Shown here in pieces: positions 54,729 through 62,752 of a stretch of 64,000 nt of DNA; the first letter of the stretch is position 1, and each line of letters begins with the position of its first letter. This DNA is from an uncultured Clostridiaceae bacterium (GTDB taxonomy: Bacteria > Bacillota > Clostridia > Lachnospirales > Lachnospiraceae). The position numbers and the translations under genes were made by a program. Under the pieces are notes generated by a model. It saw nothing but the letters and a program-made list of their open reading frames with translations. It was not told the origin of the DNA and ran no database searches. The stretch lies in contig CAMWUK010000006.1 of the NCBI GenBank assembly GCA_947177415.1, positions 1-64,000 on the forward strand. Reading direction: 5' to 3'.

Positions 54729-55154
54729 CTATTTTTTCTTAAGTATCCGTTCCTTTTCTTTGGCTATTACTTCTTCCAGACGTTCAATTTCCTGCAAAGC
54801 AACCGCATCATTTGTTTCCTGTCCAAGCAAAGATGCAACAAACCGTGGAATAGGAATCATTTTATGAAAGCTGCGGAACTGGGAAGAAAATTCTTGTACG
54901 GCAAGATTTCTTGAAGCCTCAGTCGGACGGTAACTTCTGCTTAGTACAGTACCACTGTATACGATGTCAGCCACTTCCACAAGTTCCTTTTTCAATAATT
55001 TACGAAGTGTTGCTTGCACAGTATTTATAGTTAATGTATCATCCCATTTTGCAATTTCAGAAGCAATCAGGGGATGTTCTGCCTGCCATAGGATATTCAA
55101 AATGTCCATTTCTCTGCCTGTCAGTTTTGGGTTATTATTTTTAGCTCTGCTCAT
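54729..55154 (-). CDS. BlaI/MecI family transcriptional repressor
   Basis: A 141-residue winged-helix repressor: NPKLTGREMDILNILWQAEH, then TLTINTVQATLRKLLKKELV with the BlaI recognition helix. Members bind dyads in their own promoter and are cleaved after M56 protease signalling. First gene of the operon with the M56 protease and a small exported protein. CCTCCT on the plus strand (55166-55171) is its ribosome site. Confidence 0.94.
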   Translation of the reverse strand: MSRAKNNNPKLTGREMDILNILWQAEHPLIASEIAKWDDTLTINTVQATLRKLLKKELVEVADIVYSGTVLSRSYRPTEASRNLAVQEFSSQFRSFHKMIPIPRFVASLLGQETNDAVALQEIERLEEVIAKEKERILKKK

Positions 55155-55194
55155 ATAGCCAACATCCTCCTAGGATTAGTTAGTATTTATTAAT

Positions 55195-55223
55195 AATATA
55201 TATTGTTTTATAGTGTGTGTCAA
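55195..55223 (-). promoter_or_regulatory. Promoter of the blaI-blaR1 operon
   Basis: On the minus strand TTGACA (55218-55223), 17-bp spacer, TATATT (55195-55200). An AT-rich dyad TATTTATTAATAATA overlaps the start region and is a candidate operator. Confidence 0.75.
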
Positions 55224-55252
55224 GAAAAACAACATGAATTATGTAAATTAAT

Positions 55253-55440
55253 GTAAGAGTTCAGCCGGGTTCATTCATAAAGTGCCAGAATATACAAATT
55301 GGCTAAAAATATTTTTTCTGGCTGGACACTTTATTCATGAACGGCGTTAAGCACATAAAAGTATATGCACAAATTGCCCTCTATGAGCAAGCTCACTCGC
55401 GCAATTTGCACATATACTTTTACCCGGCTGAACAGTTAGC
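55253..55440. repeat. Cloverleaf-like palindromic element (188 bp)
   Basis: Outer arms GTTCAGCCGGG and CCCGGCTGAAC enclose two long hairpins: GTTCATTCATAAAGTG with CACTTTATTCATGAAC, and AAAAGTATATGCACAAATTG with CAATTTGCACATATACTTTT. The ends GTAAGAGTTCAG and CTGAACAGTTAGC are degenerate members of the superfamily. No target duplication is recognised. Confidence 0.8.
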
Positions 55441-55534
55441 ACAAAATATATATTAGGTGTAACCTTTTATAAAAAATAGGTACTAATGATATAAGCAAAT
55501 TATATTTGTAAATGGAAGAAAGGGGTTGTTCTAT

Positions 55535-56497
55535 ATGAAAAAAGAATTATTTGAGCAAGCTATGGAACATATAGAAGATGAAATTGTGGAGGAAGTAATG
55601 GAACAGCATATATCAAAAAAACAGGTGCCCCCAAAGATACCCAAAAGGCGGATAAAGACAAAAGCACTTGTAGCTGCAGCCAGTTTGTTACTTATTGTTG
55701 GAATTTGGGGAATGAGCCAATATTATTTTTTTGTAGGTGAAAATACAAACCAGAGCATAGAGGTCAGCCAGACACCTGCCATATTAAAGGAAGAAGAGCG
55801 GTTACCATCCTCGATAAAATATGAAGATTTAAAACTTGCCAAAGTTACGGAAACTATAGATAATATTAACCATATATCAGATATTATAGTATTTGAGGAT
55901 ACGATGCTTGAAAAATTTGAGGAAAGTATGTTGGCAGACGGTCGGAGTATTGTAGAAGCGACCATAAAAAAGGCTTATGTGAAAGAGTATGAATACAAAG
56001 TGAAAGAAGATAAGTTTGAAAAAAATAAAACAGGAACACGAAAAGCATATACAATTGTATATGAAGTGGAGATTGATTATGTATGGTATGGAAATTACAA
56101 AAAGGGAGATAAGGTAATTATAGAAGAAGAATCGGTTGCCTGTTTTAGCACACTGGCATTTTATTTAGAAATAGGAAAGTCGTATGTACTGCCATTATAT
56201 GAGGGAAAGGATACAATACGTCTTCTTAGTGGAGAAAAACTACTTTCAGGAAATATTAAGAAGCAAAGCAGGGTGGGGATTATCTATCATCCATTCCATA
56301 AACAAATAGAGATTACTCTTGACCATAAGTATATTGCCGGAAGTGATTGGACTGTTCTGTCAAAGGAAAAAAATAAGGCAGAGGTTGAGATGGATAAGAA
56401 AGAAAATGGCATGGCGGAAAAATTCTACCTTTATACAGAAGACACATTTGCGGACTATATGGAAAAGGTGGTAAAAAGGTATTTATCTGCTAAATAG
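55535..56497 (+). CDS. Probable anti-sigma factor, single-pass membrane protein
   Basis: A 320-residue protein with a cytoplasmic N-terminus of about 45 residues (ELFEQAMEHIEDEIVEEVME), one helix (about 48-68) and a large outer domain. The layout and the sigma factor gene 69 bp downstream support an anti-sigma role. The ATG at 55535 with AAAGGGG is preferred over a TTG nine bases upstream. Family is not recognised beyond layout. Confidence 0.72.
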   Translation: MKKELFEQAMEHIEDEIVEEVMEQHISKKQVPPKIPKRRIKTKALVAAASLLLIVGIWGMSQYYFFVGENTNQSIEVSQTPAILKEEERLPSSIKYEDLKLAKVTETIDNINHISDIIVFEDTMLEKFEESMLADGRSIVEATIKKAYVKEYEYKVKEDKFEKNKTGTRKAYTIVYEVEIDYVWYGNYKKGDKVIIEEESVACFSTLAFYLEIGKSYVLPLYEGKDTIRLLSGEKLLSGNIKKQSRVGIIYHPFHKQIEITLDHKYIAGSDWTVLSKEKNKAEVEMDKKENGMAEKFYLYTEDTFADYMEKVVKRYLSAK

Positions 56498-56508
56498 GCT
56501 GTATTCCG

Positions 56509-56541
56509 TTACAGTTCACATCTATGGTGTGAATGATAAGG
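56509..56541. repeat. Remnant end hairpin of a type C element
   Basis: GTTACAGTTCACATC and the partner GGTGTGAATG match the right-end hairpin of type C. It begins 11 nt after the anti-sigma stop codon. Confidence 0.5.
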
Positions 56542-56566
56542 TTTATATAGAGGAGGTGAAGAAAAA

Positions 56567-57172
56567 ATGGAGGATGAAAAAATTATGGAGTTATTATTTC
56601 AGCGTTCAGACAGGGCATTATTGCAGATCAAACAACAATATGGAAAGATGCTGGACATAATGACATTTCATATTGTTGGAAACCGGGAGGATACGGAAGA
56701 ATGTATCAATGATGTACTATTTGCTGTCTGGAACAGCATTCCTCCAAACCGTCCATCCTGCTTCCGGGCATATCTTATGAAAACAGCAAGAAATCTTGCC
56801 ATCAAAAAATACCATTTTAACTGGGCAGAAAAAAGAAATACCCATTATAAAATATCTCTTGATGAATTGACAGAGTTGTTTGATGACAAATCCAATAGGA
56901 AAACAAAAGGCAACCAATACAGAACTGTAATGGAAAGTTCTGAAAATGTACAAATGGAATTAGAAGTAAAAGAGCTTGCATCTATTATTAACAATTGGCT
57001 TTTGGAATTGTCAAAAGAAAAGAGGGGAATTTTTGTGTCAAGATACTGGTATGGAGATTCTGTGGAGGAAATAGCAGAATTGTTTGATATCAGTAAAAGC
57101 AAAGTGAAAGTTGTGCTGCACAGGTTACGAAAGGAACTTAAGAAAAGGCTGGAAAAAGAAGGATATATGTGA
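56567..57172 (+). CDS. ECF-type RNA polymerase sigma factor
   Basis: A 201-residue sigma-70 family protein with region 2 (FHIVGNREDTEECINDVLFAVW and AYLMKTARNLAIKKYH) and region 4 (YWYGDSVEEIAELFDISKSK and VKVVLHRLRKEL). There is no region 3, as in ECF factors. It follows the probable anti-sigma gene; the reversed order (anti-sigma first) is unusual but seen. GGAGG precedes the ATG. Confidence 0.93.
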   Translation: MEDEKIMELLFQRSDRALLQIKQQYGKMLDIMTFHIVGNREDTEECINDVLFAVWNSIPPNRPSCFRAYLMKTARNLAIKKYHFNWAEKRNTHYKISLDELTELFDDKSNRKTKGNQYRTVMESSENVQMELEVKELASIINNWLLELSKEKRGIFVSRYWYGDSVEEIAELFDISKSKVKVVLHRLRKELKKRLEKEGYM

Positions 57173-57233
57173 GTAAAATGCAAATTGAGGCTACTTTAGA
57201 TGATGTAAGAGTAGAAAGGTTGAATAGTAAATA

Positions 57234-57480
57234 ATGAAAATACTTATTGACACAAATATAATAATTGATGCACAGACAAGTAGAGAACCATTTAGAGAAG
57301 TAGCAGAAAAAATATTTATCTTAGCAGCTAATCAGGTAGAGAATATGTATATAACAGCTAGTTTTGCTACCGATATTTAGTATTTAATAAGGAAACATCT
57401 ACATAATACAGAGCAAGCAATGAGTAGAATGTCAAAAATATTTGAAGAATTAGAGCTTATTGGCTTGTTGGTCAAGTAGT
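57234..57480 (+). pseudogene. PIN-domain (VapC-like) toxin, decayed
   Basis: MKILIDTNIIIDAQTSREPF is the classic N-terminus of PIN-domain ribonucleases (first acidic residue D6, then D12). A TAG stop interrupts at 57378-57380, followed by a frameshift before MSRMSKIFEELELIGLLVK. The C-terminal half of the domain is missing. The preceding bases (MQIEATLDDVRVERLNSK) resemble the end of an antitoxin. Confidence 0.75.
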
Positions 57481-57708
57481 CCTTTAATATGGTTTATCTC
57501 TTTTGTATTTATAATAATAAGAATATCAAACTTTAAGATGTATGTTAATTCATACGTCTTATTTTTGTGCTTGAAAATTGGAGAATAAGGGAGAAGAATA
57601 AAAGGTCTAAACAGTCATCTGCATTTGCCAATTTTGCAAACAGTACAATCACTACAATATTTCTCCTGTCTGCAGAAAGTTGATTTTCTTGAATATTGGC
57701 AAAATATG
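57481..57708. other. Intergenic stretch without a supported gene
   Basis: AT-rich, no credible frame. Ends at a good promoter (57709). Confidence 0.4.
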
Positions 57709-57737
57709 TTGACAAAAATATAAAAGTGTTATAGAAT
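57709..57737 (+). promoter_or_regulatory. Strong sigma-A promoter
   Basis: TTGACA at 57709-57714, 17-bp spacer, TAGAAT at 57732-57737. Transcription would start near 57744 and run into the structured region described next. Confidence 0.75.
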
Positions 57738-57743
57738 GACAAT

Positions 57744-57993
57744 GTAACGAAATACAATGTTGTATGGTAACAAAACAAAATGGTCTCTGACAAAAGGTAT
57801 TCCGTCAGAGGGTCTTGTTGGAAGTATCCAACGAATGTGCGAGTAACCTTGAAGGGATTTGATGATTACTTATGAGATAAGTTACATCAAAAAAAGCATT
57901 ACATAATATTTATTCAATTTTGTGGTGGGTGGAATATTTTTAATAGGATGGGGAGTGTTGGTTTAATATGTTTTTGGAACTTCAAGGTTACTC
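57744..57993 (+). ncRNA. Candidate structured RNA or leader (about 250 nt)
   Basis: Downstream of a perfect promoter lie several perfect stems: CTCTGAC/GTCAGAG (57785-57810), GTTGGA/TCCAAC (57817-57832), TTTGATG/CATCAAA enclosing ACTTAT/ATAAGT (57858-57901), and a long-range 14-bp pair GAGTAACCTTGAAG (57841) with CTTCAAGGTTACTC (57980). No protein is encoded. I do not recognise an Rfam family. It could also be a relic of an inverted-repeat element. Confidence 0.45.
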
Positions 57994-58020
57994 TATTACG
58001 AGGAGGTGGGGGATATAGAT

Positions 58021-58068
58021 ATGGCACAATGCTACTATATTACAGAGTCAGAGAAAAGAAAAGAATAA
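58021..58068 (+). CDS. Mini-ORF, 15 codons, behind a strong ribosome site
   Basis: ATG at 58021 reads MAQCYYITESEKRKE and stops. GAGGAGGTGGGGG lies about 10 nt upstream. It directly follows the structured region. It may be a leader peptide or merely the start of a decayed gene. Confidence 0.3.
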   Translation: MAQCYYITESEKRKE

Positions 58069-58305
58069 TTTCTATTATATGGATGGAATGGTTAGTTTGT
58101 GATTTGACAATAAAGTAGAGAGAAAAAGAGAATCCAACAATTTTATTAAATGAAGAGTTACTTATACCATAGAATAACATATTTAAGAAGGAATATGGTT
58201 ATGGATGTGGGAAAAATTTAGGTTTAAATAGCCCAAAAAACAAATATATTTAGTAATATATTTTTATTGATAAAAATAGTAAGAAGATTTTATAATTAGG
58301 GTACA
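58069..58305. other. AT-rich stretch without a supported gene
   Basis: No credible frame; likely decayed coding DNA between the mini-ORF and the fragment at 58306. Confidence 0.4.
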
Positions 58306-58588
58306 TATTTTGCCACTGCTATAGTTCCTGAATTATCTTCGTATGATTATGATCTTATGTGCGAAAATATAGATGATAACGGTATATATGGCACTACACA
58401 CGGCAACAGATACCTTTGCCCACTCTGCCTTTGTGAATGGTAAACAGATAGTACATACTAAAAGTGATGAAAATAATGCTGATAATATTAACAACATTAG
58501 CAATCGTTATGATTGTGCCAAGGTGGTTGCAAGAAATTTGCCGGTTCATGTTGCCATTGGAGAAAAGATACCGGATTTTACAAAATAA
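58306..58588 (+). pseudogene. Frameshifted gene fragment
   Basis: One frame reads TYFATAIVPELSSYDYDLMC and NIDDNGIYG; at about 58390 the reading moves to another frame, ALHTATDTFAHSAFVNGKQ, and continues to the TAA at 58586. The two parts together look like one protein broken by a frameshift and lacking its N-terminus. Family not assigned. Confidence 0.55.
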
Positions 58589-58786
58589 TATTGACGTTAA
58601 TAAAGATAGTGCATATAATGTTTTTGAAGAAGGTTGATGAATAAAACAATAAGCGGATAAGAGATGTTACTTGTGTTCGATGATTAAGTTCTTCTTTTTT
58701 AATCAAGATTATCCCTTGTACATATAATCGAATTTTCACTTGAACATAGTTACTTTATATAAAAACAAAAGATTGGAGGAATGTAA

Positions 58787-59188
58787 ATGGATAACGTAAG
58801 AAAAATTTCTATTGGTACAATAACATGTGTTGCATTGGCGATGTGTATGTCCTTAACTATTTTTGCGGCAGCAGCAGACTTTTCTACGAAATTGCCAGCT
58901 AATCAGGGGGATGTGGAAATAAGTACGATACGAAAAGAAAGTACTGTAAAGCATTTTTGTATCAGATTTCAATCAATTGGAAAAGGTACCGACAAAGTAT
59001 GTGCATGGGCAGAACAACCAATAACAGGATATAATTATTCAAGCCCATATAACCAAGTTGGAGAGGGATTAACATCTGTTAAGTATTCCGAGGTACCTGC
59101 TGTGGGGAATAATGTTTTGCTTAACTTGGATAATCCGGTGAAGCTTTCCTATGAAGTGGCAGTAACAGGAAGGTGGTGTCCGCATTAA
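58787..59188 (+). CDS. Small secreted protein, 133 aa
   Basis: A signal peptide (residues 1-30, cleavage near AAA-ADFS) is followed by a mature part of about 103 residues, beta-rich by pattern, with cysteines at 58, 72 and 131 and ending GRWCPH. The final NNVLLNLDNPVKLSYEVAVTG stretch resembles small secreted proteins (DUF2712-like) encoded beside ABC exporters in Firmicutes; this is a weak, by-eye likeness. TTGGAGG precedes the ATG. Three membrane proteins and an ATPase follow, so it may be an exported effector or bacteriocin-like protein. Confidence 0.7.
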   Translation: MDNVRKISIGTITCVALAMCMSLTIFAAAADFSTKLPANQGDVEISTIRKESTVKHFCIRFQSIGKGTDKVCAWAEQPITGYNYSSPYNQVGEGLTSVKYSEVPAVGNNVLLNLDNPVKLSYEVAVTGRWCPH

Positions 59189-59236
59189 ACTATGATATAG
59201 TAACGAAAGTGTTTGATGTGTATAAGAGGATAGTGA

Positions 59237-59267
59237 CTAACCCTTGGGATACAGTCTCAAGGGTTAG
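59237..59267 (+). terminator. Intercistronic hairpin
   Basis: CTAACCCTTG and CAAGGGTTAG form a perfect 10-bp stem without a long T-run. It could give partial termination so that the secreted protein is made in excess over the transporter. Confidence 0.6.
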
Positions 59268-59339
59268 TTTGAGGTTGTTGTTAGTACTGTAGGTGTAGGA
59301 TAGTTCGTGCTATTTTGGATAAGGGGGGGGGAGAAAGAT

Positions 59340-60176
59340 ATGTCATATTTTATAACAGATGTTAAGAAAATTTACAAAAACAAACTGGTGAAATGGATGC
59401 TGGTTTTTCTTTTGGTTGTTATGATTGCAGATCCAATATCGGTTTATGTAATTAATGCTCGTTATGAAAATTTTTTTGAAGAAATCGGTGCAAATCCTTT
59501 TCAGTTTTGGCTTTTAATGAATTCTTCCAGTTGGGGGAATACAGTAGTTTATACGTTGCTTTTTGTGCTTCCGGTTATATCCACAGGTCTGGTTTTCTAT
59601 AATGAACGACAGTCTTCGGTGTATAAGTGGTTGATTATTCGTAACAGCAAAGCGAAATATTATATATCAAAAATTGCTGCGACTTTCCTTGTTACATGGA
59701 TAAATTTTTTCATACTTTTCTCAATAAACATTATAGTTACTTATTTTGCTTTTTCTGCTGATGCACCTAAAACAGAGCAGTATATGTATTTAATTCCAAA
59801 AAAAGAAATGTTCTCTTATCCATTTTATCAAAGCAATCCATTAAGCATGGTAATGCTTTATGTTTTCTTGAATGCACTGGCTATTGCATTGCTCTCATTA
59901 TTTGCCCTTGCTGTTCATGAGATAATTAACTTGAAAAATAGGTATGTAGCCATATTGTTTCCTTTTATTGCATTGTATTTGATAAATTATGGTACAACTT
60001 TTTTGTTAATAGATCATTTGAATTATAAACTGAGTGTAATCATCCAACCAAGAGCTGCAAGTGCACTTACAAACAATATTCAAAGTATGGATGTTATCAT
60101 AGTATTTTTGGTGGTGGCACTGGTTGATTTGGTGTTGCTTGGTGTTGGATACATAAGGAATGGGGAAACATTATGA
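59340..60176 (+). CDS. ABC-2-like membrane protein 1
   Basis: A 278-residue protein with about six helices (20-40, 72-95, 112-140, 185-210, 220-245, 252-272) and the YNERQSSVYKWLIIRNSK loop typical of ABC-2 type permeases. The ribosome site is a run of nine G (59323-59331) followed by AGAAAG. It overlaps the next gene by 4 bp. With the two following membrane proteins and the ATPase it forms one transporter operon. Confidence 0.8.
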   Translation: MSYFITDVKKIYKNKLVKWMLVFLLVVMIADPISVYVINARYENFFEEIGANPFQFWLLMNSSSWGNTVVYTLLFVLPVISTGLVFYNERQSSVYKWLIIRNSKAKYYISKIAATFLVTWINFFILFSINIIVTYFAFSADAPKTEQYMYLIPKKEMFSYPFYQSNPLSMVMLYVFLNALAIALLSLFALAVHEIINLKNRYVAILFPFIALYLINYGTTFLLIDHLNYKLSVIIQPRAASALTNNIQSMDVIIVFLVVALVDLVLLGVGYIRNGETL

Positions 60177-60838
60177 ATTTCAGAAAAGTCATTATACCAT
60201 TAACTGTTGTTACATTATCCTGTTTTTTGGTTATACTATTTCTTTTGCTTTGTGTGTGTACGGATGAATCAGATTGGCTGGCAAATGTTTTTGCGTATAA
60301 GTTATACATGCTTGGATTAGTGCCATTATATGTGTTTGGTACAGCATATATTGACAGGCAGATGAGGGTTCCAGCCATGATCAGGATAGGACAGAGAACA
60401 AAAGTAGCCACTACATTACTTAGCAGGAAATGTAAATTTGCATTTGCTTACTTATGTACATGGTTTATGCTTGTGAATTTGTTTACCATTATAAAATATA
60501 ATCATTTTCATGAAATGACAGCATTAGATATCATACATAAATTTTTCCGGTATTTGCTTGGATTTATCCTTGTCAGTATTATTGCAGAGATATTTAGCAG
60601 GTCGGGGAATAAATATTTGTCTGGCAACTCCTATCTTGGTGCAGATTTAATTCCGGCACTGGAAATGGTAGTAATAGTGCCAGAAATACGAAAGTATGCC
60701 AGAAATGATTTCAATATTGTCTTTTCATGGATTTTTTGGGATAGTGATATTTTTGGGGCGTATGTGGTTTTAATTACAATGATAGCAGTTCTTTTGTTCT
60801 ATTTATACAAGGTTAGTGTACGAAAGGATATATTATGA
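60173..60838 (+). CDS. ABC-2-like membrane protein 2
   Basis: A 221-residue protein with about five or six helices and the cytoplasmic MIRIGQRTKVATTLLSRKCK loop after the second. Starts and ends with 4-bp overlaps to its neighbours, so translation is coupled. No other motif is recognised. Confidence 0.75.
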   Translation: MNFRKVIIPLTVVTLSCFLVILFLLLCVCTDESDWLANVFAYKLYMLGLVPLYVFGTAYIDRQMRVPAMIRIGQRTKVATTLLSRKCKFAFAYLCTWFMLVNLFTIIKYNHFHEMTALDIIHKFFRYLLGFILVSIIAEIFSRSGNKYLSGNSYLGADLIPALEMVVIVPEIRKYARNDFNIVFSWIFWDSDIFGAYVVLITMIAVLLFYLYKVSVRKDIL

Positions 60839-61512
60839 CAAAGGCGATTATCAAAAATGGAAGGTTCAAATATGGAATAACATTATGTTCCCTGATTGTT
60901 ACCTTTCTTATGCTTATAAAAATAGAAGGAGTGGATGCATTAGATGCAGTCAGGGTGCTTTTTGGAGGTTACCCATTGAGAAGAATGATATTGATTCTGG
61001 CATTTGTAATGAGTATCGCATTGCTACAATACCTTAATCTGGATTCCATAATGTGCTTCTTGAGGAAAAATACCTGTTTTCTTATTAGATATAAAAAAAG
61101 AAAGACATTAATATATAAATTGCTAAAATACATCTTTTTAATCAATATAGTATTTATTGGACTAATTGTTATTGCCTTTGGAATATCTGCAGTGGTATGT
61201 GGTTTGGATATCTTCGGGATAGATGTTTTTCAAGCTTTGGAACTTGGGTTTAGGGGATATATAATGTGTATTTGCTGTTCCTTAATACAGGTCATTTCTA
61301 TGATAAAAACAGATGAGGCTAATACATTTATGACAATGATTGCTATTTCTGTTTTAGGTGTCTTTTTATCACGTATCAAAATAGGAATATTTACAATATT
61401 TCCATCCAAAATGATAATAAATGAAATGTATATAAATTTACTTATATGTTCTCTATATATAATTGCAGAAATCTATTTCTGTATAATGATGTTTCAAAAA
61501 AAGGAGAGTTGA
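60835..61512 (+). CDS. ABC-2-like membrane protein 3
   Basis: A 225-residue protein with about six helices, overlapping the preceding gene by 4 bp. Its LFGGYPLRRMILILAFVM start region is a half-permease pattern. It is followed 5 bp later by the ATPase gene. Confidence 0.75.
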   Translation: MTKAIIKNGRFKYGITLCSLIVTFLMLIKIEGVDALDAVRVLFGGYPLRRMILILAFVMSIALLQYLNLDSIMCFLRKNTCFLIRYKKRKTLIYKLLKYIFLINIVFIGLIVIAFGISAVVCGLDIFGIDVFQALELGFRGYIMCICCSLIQVISMIKTDEANTFMTMIAISVLGVFLSRIKIGIFTIFPSKMIINEMYINLLICSLYIIAEIYFCIMMFQKKES

Positions 61513-61517
61513 ATAAT

Positions 61518-62144
61518 ATGCATATTAAAGTAGAAACATTGACCAAGACATTGAAAGACTGTGTTGTGTTAAAAGATATAAATTTAGATTTTTATAGTGG
61601 AAAGATATATGGAATTGTAGGAAATAACGGAAGTGGGAAAACTATGCTTTTGCGTTCTATTGCAGGATTAATACGTCCAACAGAAGGAACGGTTTCTGTG
61701 GATGGTAAAGTATTGCATAAAGACATTTCATTCCCACCGGAAATGGGTATTATTATTGAAAAACCAGAGTTGCTGGAGCAACTTTCGGGTTTGGAAAATC
61801 TTAAAATTTTAGCGGATATTAAAAAAAGTATTTCCCAAGAACAGATTATAGAGTTTATGAAAATGTTTTCATTGGATCCTTACTCTAAAAAGCCATTAAA
61901 AAAGTATTCACTTGGGATGAAACAGAAGATTGGTATTATTCAGGCAATTATGGAAAATCAAAAATTATTGATATTGGATGAACCCTTTAATGCTTTGGAT
62001 GAATCTACTGTGGTTATGTTGCGTAATCTGTTTTTGGATTATAAGAAAGAAGATAAATTAATTATTATCACATCACATCATGCAGATGATATTAGTATTC
62101 TCTGTGACGAAATTGTTTCTTTGCAAGAAGGAATAATGAAATGA
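61518..62144 (+). CDS. ABC transporter ATP-binding protein, 208 aa
   Basis: All ATPase motifs are present: GNNGSGKTML, Q-loop region, signature KYSLGMKQKIG, Walker B LLILDEPFNALDES and the switch histidine in ITSHHADD. It lacks a C-terminal extension. The ATG at 61518 has AAGGAGAG upstream. It serves the three preceding membrane proteins; such sets often export or give immunity to lantibiotic-like peptides, but the substrate is unknown. Confidence 0.92.
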   Translation: MHIKVETLTKTLKDCVVLKDINLDFYSGKIYGIVGNNGSGKTMLLRSIAGLIRPTEGTVSVDGKVLHKDISFPPEMGIIIEKPELLEQLSGLENLKILADIKKSISQEQIIEFMKMFSLDPYSKKPLKKYSLGMKQKIGIIQAIMENQKLLILDEPFNALDESTVVMLRNLFLDYKKEDKLIIITSHHADDISILCDEIVSLQEGIMK

Positions 62145-62211
62145 TGCATAACAGGTCAGACTTTGTCTGCCCTGTTTATAGTGGTGCAAACTACCAAGAA
62201 CTACTATGTAG

Positions 62212-62454
62212 ATGAAAAAACATATGGGAGCATTAGATAGCAAAACCATCAGGGAAGTCATGAATATATTAGAAGAATTAAATCAACAGGGAAAAACAAT
62301 TGTAATGGTTACACATGATGAAAATGTAGCAAAGCAAACAAAAAGAATTTTAAGAATAGAAGATGGGCATATTGTATCAGATAGTAGTTTGTCATCTGTT
62401 AGGGCTGTAACAGATGTGGGTCATAACTTCCCAGATAGCAACTATCTCAAATAA
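62212..62454 (+). pseudogene. C-terminal fragment of a MacB-type ABC ATPase
   Basis: The open stretch reads GALDSKTIREVMNILEELNQ, then KTIVMVTHDENVAKQTKRIL, the D-loop to H-loop part of MacB/LolD-like ATPases. The Walker A and signature halves are missing, so it is a truncated relic. It lies directly behind the intact transporter operon. Confidence 0.85.
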
Positions 62455-62457
62455 ATC

Positions 62458-62512
62458 GTAACAGTTCAGGCAGGTCTGTGCATTTACTGCACAGACCTGC
62501 CTGTATTGTTAT
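62458..62512. repeat. Short hairpin element (55 bp)
   Basis: GTAACAGTTCAGGCAGGTCT pairs with AGACCTGCCTGTATTGTTAT around TTTAC. It is a shortened, nearly perfect palindrome of the type B left part. It begins 3 nt after the fragment's stop codon. No target duplication is seen. Confidence 0.75.
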
Positions 62513-62590
62513 GTGTATTTTACTGCGACATCTGGCAAAGCTGGATAGTTTTACACATGTGTGTGGAGTTGACTATGAATAGTAGCGATT

Positions 62591-62643
62591 TAAGAAAAAT
62601 GTAAGAAAAATCTAGGCTTTTTTTAAGATTTATCATTTATAAT
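62591..62643 (+). promoter_or_regulatory. Possible response-regulator direct repeat and promoter
   Basis: TAAGAAAAATGTAAGAAAAA holds two TAAGAAAAA repeats 11 bp apart (62591 and 62602), with TATAAT at 62638-62643. The arrangement resembles OmpR-family boxes, but the spacing to the -10 is longer than for the sites at 15668 and 18072. Confidence 0.4.
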
Positions 62644-62752
62644 CAAATATGGTATCAAAAATTTTAATTGTCATACATTCATATTTTGCTAGTTTATCAG
62701 CATATATTTGCAAAATGTGTATTCTGGTGAAATATGAATAGTACGACTGAAA

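Noticed and set aside
57545-57793. Minus-strand frame of 82 codons
   Set aside because: It overlaps a good plus-strand promoter, has no ribosome site and no recognisable features.
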